Shown here: piece after piece, positions 42,701-51,516 of the stretch
How positions within the stretch are numbered: the first letter of the stretch is position 1
Layout of the letters: each line of letters begins with the position of its first letter
Origin: Streptomyces cirratus
Lineage (GTDB): Bacteria; Actinomycetota; Actinomycetes; Streptomycetales; Streptomycetaceae
Assembly: GCF_014650775.1 (NCBI RefSeq)
Contig: NZ_BMVP01000001.1
Span: 186,001 to 250,000 of the forward strand
Direction of reading: 5' to 3'
DNA length: 64,000 nt
Translations under genes and position numbers: made by a program
The notes under the pieces: model-generated
What the model saw: only the letters and a program-made list of their open reading frames with translations
Databases searched by the model: none
What the model was told of the DNA's origin: nothing

Positions 42701-44288
42701 CCTGCGCGAAGAGCTGCGTGAAGTAGTCGAAGAGCAGCCGGGGCCGCTCGGACAGGGCCGCGATCGGGGAGTCCGTACCCATGGAGCCGAGCGGCTCGCC
42801 GCCGGTGCGGGCCATCGGCGCGAGGATGACGCGCAGCTCTTCCTCGGTGTAGCCGAAGGTCTGCTGGCGGCGGGTGACCGAGGCGTGGGTGTGCACGATG
42901 TGCTCGCGCTCGGGCAGGTCCGTCAGCTCGATCTCGCCGGTCTCCAGCCATTCCGCGTACGGGGCGGCGGCGGCCAGCTCGGCCTTGATCTCGTCGTCCT
43001 CGACGATGCGGTGCTGGGCGGTGTCGACGAGGAACATCTTGCCGGGCTGGAGGCGGCCCTTGCGGACGACCTTCGACGGGTCGATGTCGAGGACGCCGAC
43101 CTCGGAGGACAGTACGACCAGGCCCTCGTCGGTGACCCAGTAACGGCCGGGACGCAGACCGTTGCGGTCGAGGACGGCGCCTACCTGGGTGCCGTCGGTG
43201 AAGGTGACGCAGGCCGGGCCGTCCCAGGGCTCCATCATCGTGGAGTGGTACTGGTAGAAGGCGCGCAGGGCCGGGTCCATGGAGGTGTGGTTCTCCCACG
43301 CCTCCGGGATCATCATCAGCACGCTGTGCGGCAGGGAACGGCCGCCGAGGTGGAGCAGTTCCAGGACCTCGTCGAAGGACGCCGAGTCGGAGGCGTCGGG
43401 CGTACAGATCGGGAAGATCCGGTCCAGCGCCCCGTCGCCGAAGACGTCGGAGGCGAGCTGGGACTCGCGGGCCTTCATCCAGTTCCGGTTGCCCTTGACC
43501 GTGTTGATCTCGCCGTTGTGCGCGACGAAGCGGTACGGGTGGGCGAGCGGCCAGGACGGGAAGGTGTTCGTCGAGAACCGGGAGTGGACCAGGGCCAGCG
43601 CCGACGCGAAGCGGCGGTCGGAGAGGTCCGGGAAGAAGGGCTCCAGCTGGCCCGTGGTCAGCATGCCCTTGTAGACGATGGTGCGGGCGGAGAGCGAGGG
43701 GAAGTAGACCCCGGCCTCGCGCTCGGCGCGCTTGCGCAGCACGAAGGCCTTGCGGTCGAGCTCGATGCCCGTGCTCCCGTTGCTCACGAAGAGCTGCGAG
43801 AAGGCCGGCATGGTGGCGCGGGCGCCGTTGCCGAGCAGGTCCGGGGTGACCGGGACCTCGCGCCAGCCGAGGACCGTCAGGTTCTCCTGCGCCGCGATCG
43901 CCTCGATCTGCTCCACGGCGACGGCCTGTGCGGGGCCGTCGGCGGGGAGGAAGGCGATGCCGACGGCGTAGGCGCCGGGCTCGGGGAGGGGGAAACCGGC
44001 CACCTCGCGCAGGAACGCGTCGGGGACCTGGGAGAGGATTCCGGCGCCGTCGCCCGAATCCGGCTCGGATCCGGTGGCGCCGCGGTGTTCGAGGTTCCGC
44101 AGTACGGTCAGCGCCTGCTCGACCAGCGTGTGGCCGGCCTCGCCGCTGAGGTTGGCCACAAAGCCGACGCCGCAGGCGTCGTGCTCGTTGCGCGGGTCGT
44201 ACATGCCCTGGGGGGCGGGGCGACCGTCCATCGGCGACCAGGCAGTGGTGCTGGGGCCGGTCGCGGAGTGCGTGGATGCGGAACGCAT
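39693..44288 (-). CDS. gltB: Glutamate synthase (NADPH) large subunit
   Basis: 1531 residues from ATG 44288. The glutaminase domain begins with the catalytic cysteine C39 (HDACGVGFV) after a 38-residue leader that is probably removed by autoprocessing. It hydrolyses glutamine; the ammonia channels to the FMN synthase domain (with [18 protein letters not shown] and [18 protein letters not shown] segments) where 2-oxoglutarate becomes glutamate. The [3Fe-4S] cysteines lie in [15 protein letters not shown]. The C-terminal GXGXG domain ([15 protein letters not shown]) is complete. A candidate GlnR site lies 64-79 bp upstream. Central to nitrogen assimilation with glutamine synthetase. Confidence 0.98.
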   Translation of the reverse strand: MRSASTHSATGPSTTAWSPMDGRPAPQGMYDPRNEHDACGVGFVANLSGEAGHTLVEQALTVLRNLEHRGATGSEPDSGDGAGILSQVPDAFLREVAGFPLPEPGAYAVGIAFLPADGPAQAVAVEQIEAIAAQENLTVLGWREVPVTPDLLGNGARATMPAFSQLFVSNGSTGIELDRKAFVLRKRAEREAGVYFPSLSARTIVYKGMLTTGQLEPFFPDLSDRRFASALALVHSRFSTNTFPSWPLAHPYRFVAHNGEINTVKGNRNWMKARESQLASDVFGDGALDRIFPICTPDASDSASFDEVLELLHLGGRSLPHSVLMMIPEAWENHTSMDPALRAFYQYHSTMMEPWDGPACVTFTDGTQVGAVLDRNGLRPGRYWVTDEGLVVLSSEVGVLDIDPSKVVRKGRLQPGKMFLVDTAQHRIVEDDEIKAELAAAAPYAEWLETGEIELTDLPEREHIVHTHASVTRRQQTFGYTEEELRVILAPMARTGGEPLGSMGTDSPIAALSERPRLLFDYFTQLFAQVTNPPLDAIREELVTSLLSSLGPQGNLLEPTAASCRSVTLPFPVIDNDELAKLIHVNADGDMPGMKAATLSGLYRVSGGGEALAARLEEIRGEVDAAIAGGAHLIVLSDRHSDAEHAPVPSLLLTSAVHHHLIATKQRTQVGLLVEAGDVREVHHVALLIGYGAAAVNPYLAMESVEDLLRAGTFLSGLEPEQAIKNLIYALGKGVLKVMSKMGISTVASYRGAQVFEAVGLNEEFVGTYFSGTATKIGGAGLDVIAKEVAARHAKAYPATGIAATHRALEIGGEYQWRREGEPHLFDPDTVFRLQHATRNRRYDIFKQYTERVNEQSERLMTLRGLFGFKSDRPSIPVEEVESVADIVKRFSTGAMSYGSISKEAHETLAVAMNQLGAKSNTGEGGEDPDRLYDPARRSSIKQVASGRFGVTSEYLVNADDIQIKMAQGAKPGEGGQLPGHKVYPWVAKTRHSTPGVGLISPPPHHDIYSIEDLAQLIHDLKNANPAARIHVKLVSEVGVGTVAAGVSKAHADVVLISGHDGGTGASPLTSLKHAGGPWELGLAETQQTLLLNGLRDRIVVQTDGQLKTGRDVIIAALLGAEEFGFATAPLVVSGCVMMRVCHLDTCPVGIATQNPVLRDRFSGKPEFVVNFFEFIAEEVRELLAELGFRSIEEAVGHAELLDTSKAVTHWKAQGLDLEPLFHVPELPEGAVRHAVIEQDHGLEKALDNELIELAAEALNAPTAEEAQPVRAQVAIRNINRTVGTMLGHEVTKKFGGAGLPDDTIDLTFTGSAGQSFGAFLPKGITLRLEGDANDYVGKGLSGGRVVVRPDRGADHLAEYSTIAGNTIGYGATGGEMFLRGRTGERFCVRNSGALVVSEGVGDHGCEYMTGGTAVVLGGTGRNFAAGMSGGVAYVVDLDPRNVNAGNTEAVEALSDADKQWLHDVVRRHEEETGSTVAAKLLADWTVNADRFSKIIPTTYKAVLAAKDAAERAGLSESETTEKMMEAATNG

Positions 44289-44636
44289 CGGCTCTCCCGT
44301 CGTCGTCGTGGCAAAGGTGCGTGCCGAGGGACGACGTTGGCCCTCTGCGAAATTTCGTGCAGGTTACATGATGACTGCGATCCCGCGTGGCGGATATCTC
44401 GTTCCAGCATGCGGACACTGCGCGAGGCGTAACGCAGGCATAAGGGGAGGTCCCGGAGCCGGGAGGCGTGCGCGGGGGTTACTGGGGGGCGTTACTGGGG
44501 GCTTCATTGCCCGGAAGCTCCCCGCGGCCGCAGCCATGGAGAGCCCTGGTGTGATGCCCCGCGGTGATGTGCTCGAAACCGCGGGGTAATCATTAATTTA
44601 TGCGGCGCTCTGCATAGTGTCTCACTCCTGCGCCGC
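44289..44636. other. 348-bp gene-free region between gltB and the VIT-family gene
   Basis: No gene is seen. Besides the GlnR-like site it holds a 9-bp stem CCCCGCGGT/ACCGCGGGG (44557-44565 with 44578-44586), 50 bp beyond the VIT-family stop on the minus strand, probably its terminator. An unusually AT-rich stretch (44586-44602) lies beside that stem. Confidence 0.5.
44352..44367 (-). promoter_or_regulatory. Candidate GlnR box upstream of gltB
   Basis: On the minus strand GTAAC-N6-GAAAT, close to the GlnR half-site pair gTnAC-N6-GaAAC. It lies 64-79 bp upstream of the gltB start. Only one a/b pair is seen, so the match is suggestive only. Confidence 0.35.
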
Positions 44637-45368
44637 TCAGCCTACGGCTCCGCCGATCCAGGTGCCCAGGACGTAGGTCACACCGGCGGCCGCGCCACCC
44701 AGGGCCAGCTGGCGGACACCGCTGTACCACCAGGAGCGCGCGGTCACCCGGGCGACGACCGCCCCGCAGGCGAAGAGACCGACCAGGGCAAGCAGCACGG
44801 CCGGCCACAGGGCGGTCGCTCCGAGCAGGTAGGGCAGTACGGGCAGCAGCGCGCCCAGCGCGAACGAGCCGAAGGACGAGACGGCGGCGACCAGGGGCGA
44901 CGGCAGGTCGTCGGGGTCGATGCCCAGTTCCTCGCGGGCGTGTATCTCCAGCGCCTGCTCCGGGTCCCGGGAGAGCTGCATCGCGACCTCGCGGGCGAGG
45001 GCGGGCTCGACGCCCCGCGATACGTACAGCTCGGCCAGCTCCTCCATCTCGTCGACGGGGTGCTTGCGCAACTGCTGGCGCTCGACATCGAGTTCCGCGA
45101 GGACGAGTTCACGCTGCGAGGCGACCGAGGTGTACTCTCCGGCGGCCATCGAGAAGGCGCCGGCCGCCAGCCCGGCCAGTCCGGTGATGACGATGGTCTG
45201 CGGGGCGACCGCACCGCCCGCCACGCCGGTCATCAGGGCGATGTTGGAGACGAGCCCGTCCATCGCACCGAAAACGGCCGGCCGCAGCCATCCGCCGTTG
45301 ACGTCACGGTGGGTGTGGTTGTCGCGGTGGGCGGTGTGCAGCGGTGCTTCGGTGTCGATGATGGACAT
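44637..45368 (-). CDS. VIT1/CCC1-family iron/manganese transporter
   Basis: 243 residues from ATG 45368. The family pattern is clear: GAMDGLVSNIALMTGVAGG in the first transmembrane segment, GLAAGAFSMAAGEYTSVASQRE (second segment and the metal-binding SMAAGEYxS motif), a cytoplasmic acidic helix pair (ELDVERQQLRKHPVDEMEELAELY) and three C-terminal membrane segments. It moves Fe2+ or Mn2+ across the membrane, probably for efflux or storage. The cytoplasmic region lacks a ferritin-like extension. It seems to be monocistronic; the divergent ADP-ribosylglycohydrolase operon begins 289 bp away. Confidence 0.9.
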   Translation of the reverse strand: MSIIDTEAPLHTAHRDNHTHRDVNGGWLRPAVFGAMDGLVSNIALMTGVAGGAVAPQTIVITGLAGLAAGAFSMAAGEYTSVASQRELVLAELDVERQQLRKHPVDEMEELAELYVSRGVEPALAREVAMQLSRDPEQALEIHAREELGIDPDDLPSPLVAAVSSFGSFALGALLPVLPYLLGATALWPAVLLALVGLFACGAVVARVTARSWWYSGVRQLALGGAAAGVTYVLGTWIGGAVG

Positions 45369-45619
45369 GCGCCGGATCTCCCCTTTTTTCGAGCGTTCGC
45401 GTGTGAGCGGGTACGCGAACGCGACGCGCAGACGGCCGTTCGCCGCGCGGACGGCCTCTCCCCCTGAACACCTCGAAACTACGCACGATTTCCTTCGTCC
45501 GCCAGCAAGGAAGGCCGTACTTACCTGGGGTTTCGCGGGTCGGCGACCGGGTGACGGCGGCCTTCGAGGGGTGTTTCGCGGCGTGCGACAAACGTCATCC
45601 CGTGGCACAAATCCCCCAA

Positions 45620-45637
45620 GGGCTCATGATGAGTCCC
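45620..45637 (+). promoter_or_regulatory. Small dyad upstream of the ADP-ribosylglycohydrolase operon
   Basis: GGGCTCATGATGAGTCCC contains CTCAT-G-ATGAG with GGG/CCC outside, 20 bp before ATG 45658. It could be an operator or a leader hairpin. The rest of the 289-bp gap (45369-45657) holds only a minor TTCCTT...AAGGAA repeat at 45490-45512. Confidence 0.35.
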
Positions 45638-45657
45638 ATCAAGTGGAGAGGCGCGCG

Positions 45658-46644
45658 ATGGAGCTGATTGCATGCGATCCGCAGATCCTCCTCGAACGGG
45701 CCAGGGGCGCGCTTCTGGGACTGGCGGTGGGTGACGCGCTGGGCGCCCCCGCGGAGAACATGAAGCCGTCGCAGATCCGGGCGAAGTGGGGGCGGATCGA
45801 GGGCTTCGTCTCCGATGATCCGGCGGGCACCGACGACACCGAGTACGCGATCTTCTCCGGGCTGCTGCTGGCCCGTCACGGGTCGGCGCTCGCGGTCACG
45901 CACGTGGAACGGGCCTGGCACCACTGGATCGCCGACCTGGACGTCGGACCGTTCCGGGGCGCGGGCTTCTCGGAACGCGGCACGCTGGAGAACCTACGCC
46001 GGGGCCTGGCGGCGCCCATCTCCGCGCAGCACCGGCACGCCTGGTCGGACGGGCTCGCCATGCGGGCCGCGCCGTTCGGGGTCTTCGCGGCGGGGCGGCC
46101 GGCGGAGGCGGCGCGGCTGGTGGCGATCGACGGCTCGGTCAGCCACGACGGGGAGGGCATCTACGGCGGCCAGGCGGTGGCGGCCGGCGTCGCGGCGGCG
46201 ATGGCGGGCGGCTCCCCGGCGTCGGTGGTCTCGGCGGCCCTGTCCGTGATCCCCTCCGACTCCTGGACGGCTCGGTCGCTGCGCAGGGCCGTGACGGCGG
46301 CCCCGCGCGGCGAGCGGGCGGTGCGCTCGGCCGTGGTGATCGGCGGCTACCCGTGGACGGACCTGGCTCCGGAGGCGGTGGGTCTGGCCTTCGGGGCGTT
46401 CGCGGCGGCGCGGGGGGACTTCGCCGAGTCGGTCCTCACGGCGGTGAACATGGGGCGCGACGCGGACACCACCGCGGCGGTGGCGGGGGCGCTGGCCGGG
46501 GCGCTGTCGGGGGCCGCGGCGATCCCGGTGGCGTGGTCGTCGGTGATCGGCCCGGTCCGGGGCAGCTGCCTCCCCTCGATGCGGGGCTACCACGTCCTGG
46601 ACATCGCGGACCTCCTCACCCCCGAATCCGAGCCCCCTCGATGA
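45658..46644 (+). CDS. ADP-ribosylglycohydrolase family protein 1
   Basis: 328 residues from ATG 45658 with GTGGAGAGG upstream. Family motifs are intact: RARGALLGLAVGDALGAPAE (15-34), the first metal motif DDTEYAIFSGLLLA (about 59-72), and the C-terminal metal motif MGRDADTTAAVAGALAGAL. These bind two Mg2+ and hydrolyse ADP-ribosyl or related N-/O-ribosyl bonds. The actual substrate is unknown; Glu replaces the usual Asp/Leu after DDT, as in several bacterial members. First gene of a seven-gene unit joined by ATGA overlaps. There is no secretion signal, so it acts in the cytoplasm. Confidence 0.9.
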   Translation: MELIACDPQILLERARGALLGLAVGDALGAPAENMKPSQIRAKWGRIEGFVSDDPAGTDDTEYAIFSGLLLARHGSALAVTHVERAWHHWIADLDVGPFRGAGFSERGTLENLRRGLAAPISAQHRHAWSDGLAMRAAPFGVFAAGRPAEAARLVAIDGSVSHDGEGIYGGQAVAAGVAAAMAGGSPASVVSAALSVIPSDSWTARSLRRAVTAAPRGERAVRSAVVIGGYPWTDLAPEAVGLAFGAFAAARGDFAESVLTAVNMGRDADTTAAVAGALAGALSGAAAIPVAWSSVIGPVRGSCLPSMRGYHVLDIADLLTPESEPPR

Positions 46645-48494
46645 CCCCACCCCCGTACGGCCCCACCCCGAAGCCGGCCGCACCGGAACCCCAGCCGCCC
46701 CTGCCCCAGCCGGCGGACCACGCCCCGGAGCCCGCCCCACCCCTGCCGCCGGACCGGCCGCCGGGCCGCGGCCCGGAGCCGTTGGACGAGCGGGGCATCC
46801 GGGCGGGCACACCCGAGGAGTGGCCGGACCCCGCCCGGGCCTCGTCGGGCGACCGGCCCGGAACCCCCGACCCCGGGCCGGGGGCGTCCGGCGGCGGCTG
46901 GGTGCGGCAGAGCGGGCCGGCCTTCGGCCTGGGCGCCGAGCCACACCCCGCAAGGCCCGCCTCGGGTGCGGACCGCCCCGCCGACCCCGCGCGCGCGGAG
47001 ACGCGTACCGCCACCCCGACGGCGCCCCGACCCGAGACCGGTACGGGCACCCGGACGGCCGCCCCTCCGCCCGCCACCCGAACCACCCCCGGGGCGGTGA
47101 CCCACACCGGCCACGCCGGGACCCCGACCGACGCGGCGGCCCACACGGGAACCCGCACCGGGACGCAGGCCCCCACCACCACCGGCAGGGAGTCACGCAC
47201 CGACGCGCAGCACCCGACCACCACCGGTGCGGGAACCCGTACGGCGCCGGTGGCGGGCGGCGGAAGCGGCGCCGCAGGCATCCGCAGCGGTGCGGAGCAC
47301 CAGGCCGCCGCCGGGCCGTCGGGCCGGGCGGCCCCCGGTGGGGTGCGGCGGATCGAGGGGCTGTTGCTCGGGCTCGCCGCAGGCGATGCGGCCGGCTGGC
47401 CCGCCGCCCGGCACCGGGCCAGCCGGATGCCCGAGTGGACCCGCCGCCTCACCCGCGAGCTCGACACCTTCGCCGAGCAGAACGCCACCACCACCCTCCC
47501 CGTCCCCATCGCCCTCAACCAGCCCCCCGAACCCCTGCGCCTCGGCCCCTCCGACGACGCCGAATGGGCCGCCTTCGCCGCCGAGTCGGTGCTCACCGCC
47601 GCCGGCGTCCTGCTCAGCGACCTCTCCCGTTCCCGCCGGATGCGGGCCGCCATCGACCTCGCCTGGAACGCCCTGGCCAGCGAGGTGGCGGCCGCCGCCG
47701 AGCGGGCCCCGGAAGTCGAGTCGGCCGTACTCCCCCTCCGCGCCCGCATCTCCGTCCGCGCCGGCCTCGGCAACCTCGCCGCCGGCCTGCGCCCGCCCGC
47801 CACCGGCCACGACAACCCGCACTACTTCGACGACGCCGCCTGCGTCCGCGCCTGCGTCCTGGCCGTCGTCCACCCCGGGGACCCCCGCGCTGCGGCGGAC
47901 CTCGCCGAGTTCGACGCCCGCTACACCCAGGACGGCGACGGGGTCCACGGCGCCCGCGCCATGGCCGCCGCCATCGCCACCGCCCTGGCCGGCGCGGACA
48001 CCGACGCCGCCGTCGACGCCGCCCTGGAGCAGCTCCCCGAAGCCACCGAGATCGGCCGCAACGCCCGCCACGCCGTCAAGCTCGCCCGTACCGACGACGG
48101 CGGCGGCGCCTTCGCCCTCGTCCCGCTCCTGGAGCACCAGATCGTCGACCACGTCTACAGCTACGGGATCGCCGCCGCCGAAACCGTCCCCGTGGCGCTC
48201 GCCCTGGTCACGGCCGCCCGTGGCGACGTCGCCCGCGCCGTACCGGCCGCCGCCTGCCTCTCGCGCGTCGCGGACTCCGCCCCCGCCCTGGCCGGGGCCC
48301 TCACCGGGGCGCTCGGCGGCGCCGAATGCCTGCCCGTCGCCTGGCGCGAGGCCTGCCGCACCCTCTCCGGCTGCGCCCTCCCCCGCCTCGCCGGCACCGA
48401 CCTGGTCGAGCTCGCCGCGCTGCTCGCCCGTACGGAACTCACCTCGCCCAAAACCCCCGCACCGCTCGCCCTCCAAGAGAGGATCCGGACATGA
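46641..48494 (+). CDS. ADP-ribosylglycohydrolase family protein 2, with long disordered N-terminus and degenerate metal motifs
   Basis: 617 residues from ATG 46641 (ATGA with the previous stop). Residues 1-about 230 are Pro/Thr/Gly/Ala-rich and surely disordered, with TGTRTGT-like runs. The catalytic-type domain begins RRIEGLLLGLAAGDAAGWPAAR. Where active members have (T)DDT it has SDDAEW, and the C-terminal GRDADTT motif is replaced by SRVADSAPALAGALTGAL, leaving a single Asp. Metal binding is therefore probably reduced or lost, and it may be a regulatory or scaffold paralogue. The next gene's ATG overlaps its stop. Confidence 0.82.
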   Translation: MTPPPYGPTPKPAAPEPQPPLPQPADHAPEPAPPLPPDRPPGRGPEPLDERGIRAGTPEEWPDPARASSGDRPGTPDPGPGASGGGWVRQSGPAFGLGAEPHPARPASGADRPADPARAETRTATPTAPRPETGTGTRTAAPPPATRTTPGAVTHTGHAGTPTDAAAHTGTRTGTQAPTTTGRESRTDAQHPTTTGAGTRTAPVAGGGSGAAGIRSGAEHQAAAGPSGRAAPGGVRRIEGLLLGLAAGDAAGWPAARHRASRMPEWTRRLTRELDTFAEQNATTTLPVPIALNQPPEPLRLGPSDDAEWAAFAAESVLTAAGVLLSDLSRSRRMRAAIDLAWNALASEVAAAAERAPEVESAVLPLRARISVRAGLGNLAAGLRPPATGHDNPHYFDDAACVRACVLAVVHPGDPRAAADLAEFDARYTQDGDGVHGARAMAAAIATALAGADTDAAVDAALEQLPEATEIGRNARHAVKLARTDDGGGAFALVPLLEHQIVDHVYSYGIAAAETVPVALALVTAARGDVARAVPAAACLSRVADSAPALAGALTGALGGAECLPVAWREACRTLSGCALPRLAGTDLVELAALLARTELTSPKTPAPLALQERIRT

Positions 48495-49645
48495 CGCCCA
48501 ACCCCCTCACCCTCGACGACCGGGCGGCCGGCTGCCTGGTCGGCGCGGCCGTCGGCGACGCCCTCGGCGGCCCGGTGGAGGGCTGGTCCCCGGACCAGAT
48601 CGTCGAGCGGCACGGCGGCCGCGTGCACGGCATCGTCGGCCCCTGGTACGAGGACTGGCGCACCGCCCGGCCCATCGCGCCCTACCACAAGGGCGACGGG
48701 CACGTCACCGACGACACCCTGATGACCCATGCGCTGGTACGGGTCTACGAGGCCGTACGCGACCACCTCGACGCGTACGCGATCGCCGAGCACCTGGTCC
48801 CGGACCTGATGACGAACCCCCGCTGGATCCCGGAACTCGAAGCCGAAGCCCTGCCCCTCCAGCGGGTCTTCCTCGCGGAGAAGTGGATCGTGACCCGGCT
48901 GCACTACGCGCACGCGGACCCGCGCGAGGCCGGCAACGGCAACATCGTCAACTGCGGGGCGGCGATGTACATGGCGCCGGTCGGCATCGTCAACGCGGGC
49001 AACCCGGCAGGGGCGTACGCGGAGGCGCTGGACGTGGCGGGGGCCCACCAGTCCTCGTACGGGAGGGAGGCGGCGGGCGTGTTCGCGGCGGCGGTGGCTG
49101 CGGCGTGCGTGCCGGGGGCGACGGCGGACTCGGTGGTGGACACGGCCGTGTCCGTGGCGAAGGACGGCACCCGGGCGGCCATCGAGGCCGTCCGGGACGT
49201 CGCGCGGGGCTGCCGGGACTTCGAGTCGGCGCTGGGCCCGCTACGGGAGGCGGTCGCGCCGTACGACTCGGTGGGACCGGACTACCGCACGCCGTCGCTG
49301 GGCGCCCGGCGGCCGTCACGGCTGCACTCGATCGAGGAACTGCCGATCGCCCTCGGCATGCTGCTGATCGCGGACGGGGCGTACGAGGGGTCGGTGCTCG
49401 GGGCGGTGAACTACGGGCGGGACTGCGACTCGACCGCCACGATGGCGGGGGCGCTGTCGGGAGCGCTGAACGGTCTCGCGGCCGTACCGGAGGCGTGGGC
49501 GAAGCAGGTCGCGGAGGCCAGCCGGCTCGACCTGCACGCCCCGGCGGCGGCGCTGACGGCGGTGGCCCGCGAGGTCTTCACCCGCGACCGGTCGCGCCGC
49601 CGCGCCCACGAAGCGGCCTTCACCGAGATCGCGACCTCCCCATGA
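48491..49645 (+). CDS. ADP-ribosylglycohydrolase family protein 3
   Basis: 384 residues from ATG 48491 (ATGA overlap). All family signatures are present: DDRAAGCLVGAAVGDALGGPVEGW (9-32), TDDTLMTHALV, the mid-domain GNGNIVNCGAAMYMAPVGIVNAGNPAGAY, and the C-terminal YGRDCDSTATMAGALSGALNG. The middle signature GAAMRxAPVG-like with NAG is close to canonical ARH/DraG-like hydrolases. It is the most orthodox of the four and probably active with Mg2+. It may remove ADP-ribose from proteins or nucleic acids, or cleave a ribosylated metabolite; the ribokinase in the same unit favours ribose release. Confidence 0.9.
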   Translation: MTPNPLTLDDRAAGCLVGAAVGDALGGPVEGWSPDQIVERHGGRVHGIVGPWYEDWRTARPIAPYHKGDGHVTDDTLMTHALVRVYEAVRDHLDAYAIAEHLVPDLMTNPRWIPELEAEALPLQRVFLAEKWIVTRLHYAHADPREAGNGNIVNCGAAMYMAPVGIVNAGNPAGAYAEALDVAGAHQSSYGREAAGVFAAAVAAACVPGATADSVVDTAVSVAKDGTRAAIEAVRDVARGCRDFESALGPLREAVAPYDSVGPDYRTPSLGARRPSRLHSIEELPIALGMLLIADGAYEGSVLGAVNYGRDCDSTATMAGALSGALNGLAAVPEAWAKQVAEASRLDLHAPAAALTAVAREVFTRDRSRRRAHEAAFTEIATSP

Positions 49646-51516
49646 CCGGCCCCGCCCCGACACCACCCGACGGAAGCAACGGCAACGGGCCTGCCCTGGC
49701 GGCACCCCCACGAGCCGACGCCCACGGGCCCGCCGCAACGCCGTCCGGCGCCGCCGACCGGGCCCAAGCCGACCCGGCGGCGCCCCCACCGGGCCGCAAC
49801 CAGCGACCCCCTGACGCGGAGCCGCACACAGCCGACCAGACGCCGGCCGCTCCACCGAGCCCGACGGCACCTGCACACAGCGCCGCCACGACGGGGACCG
49901 TACGGCTGACGTGGGTTCAGCCCGAGGACCTGGTCGGGCACGAGCTGCGGCAGGCGGCGCAGGACGGGCGGGACGCGGAGCCGCTGTCGCGGGCCTGGCT
50001 CGCGGCGGGCGGGCACCCGGCCCCAGAGCGGGCCGGCGCCTCCTCGGCCCCCGCCGACCCCGGGCTGCGCGCCCTGGCGGCCCGCCTCCTGGGCGAACTC
50101 GCGGCGCTCCCCTCCCCCGCGGCCCCCGACGAACCGGAGTCTTGGCAGGCCATCACCGCCACCTGGCCCCATGCCCCGGCATCCGAGGGCCCGGGCTGCC
50201 ACCCCGGCCCCGCTCCCCAGGCGTACCGGCGGCCCGCCCCGTCGCCGGAGACCGAACCGCCGGCGGAGCCGGACGCTCACATCGGCAACCCCCCGCACCC
50301 ACAGCCGGGACGGCAGCAGGCGCACCCCGGACAACGCCTCCGCTCCCGGCCGGGAGCCCAGCTCGCCCCCAAGCCGGAGGCCACCCCGGCACGAGAAGCC
50401 GCAGCGCACCCCGGGGCGTGGCCCGAGCCGCACCCCCGCCCCGGCCCCGGCCCCGGCCCCGAAGGCGGGCTCGTGCGGCGGCTGGAGGCCGCGTGGGTGG
50501 GGCGGGCCGTCGGGTGCGTGCTCGGCAAGCCCGTCGAGAAGCTCCCGCTGGCCGGCATCCGACGCCTCGCCCGCGCCGCAGGCAACTGGCCCCTGGACGA
50601 CTGGTTCACCGCCCGCGGCGTCCCCGCCGGGCTACTGGCCGCGTACCCCTGGAACCGCCGTTCCGCCCCCACCTCCCTCGCCGAGAACATCGACGGCACC
50701 CCCGAGGACGACGACCTCAACTACCCCCTCCTCGGCCTGCTCCTCCTCCAACGCCACGGCAAGCGCTTCACCACCGCCGACGTCGGCCGCCTCTGGCTCG
50801 ACGAGCTCCCGGCCGGCCGCACCTTCACCGCCGAGCGCATCGCGTACCGCAACCTCCTCCTCGGTCTGGAACCCCCCGCCACCGCCACCCACGACAACCC
50901 CTTCCGCGAATGGATCGGCGCCCTCATCCGAGCCGACGTCCACGGCTGGACCAACCCCGGGGATCCGGCCGCCGCCGCGGCCCAGGCCTACCGGGACGCC
51001 GTCCTCACCCACACCGCGAACGGCGTCTACGCGGCCCTGTTCATCGCCGCCGCCATCGCCGAGGCCGCCACCGGCCGGGCCGACGTCCACACCGCGCTCC
51101 GCGCCGGACTCGCCGTCGTCCCACCCCGCTCACGGCTCGCCGGAGCCGTCCGCCACGCCATCGACACCGCAGCCGGGCACACCGACTTCGACCGCGTCGT
51201 GGACGTACTCCACGCCCGCCACGGCGGCCACTACCACTGGGTCCACGCCATCCCCAACACCGCCCTCATCGCCGCCGCCCTCACCCACGCCGACGGCGAC
51301 TTCACCCACTCCGTCTGCCGCGCCGTCTCCGGCGGCTGGGACACGGACTCCAACGGCGCCACCGCCGGCTCCCTCGCCGCCCTCGTCGCGGGCGAGGTAC
51401 CGCAGCGCTGGGCCGCGCCCCTCAAGAACCGCCTCGCCACGACCGTCGCCGGTTTCGACGGCATCGGCTTCGACACCCTCGCCCACCTCACCGCACAGGA
51501 GGCAGCCCGCTCATGA
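49642..51516 (+). CDS. ADP-ribosylglycohydrolase family protein 4, with long disordered N-terminus
   Basis: 624 residues from ATG 49642 (ATGA overlap). Residues 1-about 275 are Pro/Ala/His-rich, apart from a short ordered island at about 85-120 (VRLTWVQPEDLVGHELRQAAQDG). The enzyme domain starts RRLEAAWVGRAVGCVLGKPVEKL and has EDDDLNYPLLGLLLLQRHG, HWVHAIPNTALIAAAL and the C-terminal SGGWDTDSNGATAGSLAAL, so both acidic metal motifs are intact. It belongs to a different branch from copies 1 and 3. The long flexible N-terminus, shared in style with copy 2, suggests a multi-enzyme assembly. Coupled to the ribokinase gene by ATGA. Confidence 0.87.
   Translation: MTGPAPTPPDGSNGNGPALAAPPRADAHGPAATPSGAADRAQADPAAPPPGRNQRPPDAEPHTADQTPAAPPSPTAPAHSAATTGTVRLTWVQPEDLVGHELRQAAQDGRDAEPLSRAWLAAGGHPAPERAGASSAPADPGLRALAARLLGELAALPSPAAPDEPESWQAITATWPHAPASEGPGCHPGPAPQAYRRPAPSPETEPPAEPDAHIGNPPHPQPGRQQAHPGQRLRSRPGAQLAPKPEATPAREAAAHPGAWPEPHPRPGPGPGPEGGLVRRLEAAWVGRAVGCVLGKPVEKLPLAGIRRLARAAGNWPLDDWFTARGVPAGLLAAYPWNRRSAPTSLAENIDGTPEDDDLNYPLLGLLLLQRHGKRFTTADVGRLWLDELPAGRTFTAERIAYRNLLLGLEPPATATHDNPFREWIGALIRADVHGWTNPGDPAAAAAQAYRDAVLTHTANGVYAALFIAAAIAEAATGRADVHTALRAGLAVVPPRSRLAGAVRHAIDTAAGHTDFDRVVDVLHARHGGHYHWVHAIPNTALIAAALTHADGDFTHSVCRAVSGGWDTDSNGATAGSLAALVAGEVPQRWAAPLKNRLATTVAGFDGIGFDTLAHLTAQEAARS

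Noticed and set aside
39627..44432. A very long open frame (about 1600 codons) opposite gltB
   Set aside because: It is the antisense shadow of a highly conserved gene, caused by third-position G+C bias; its product is low-complexity and has no ribosome site or motif.
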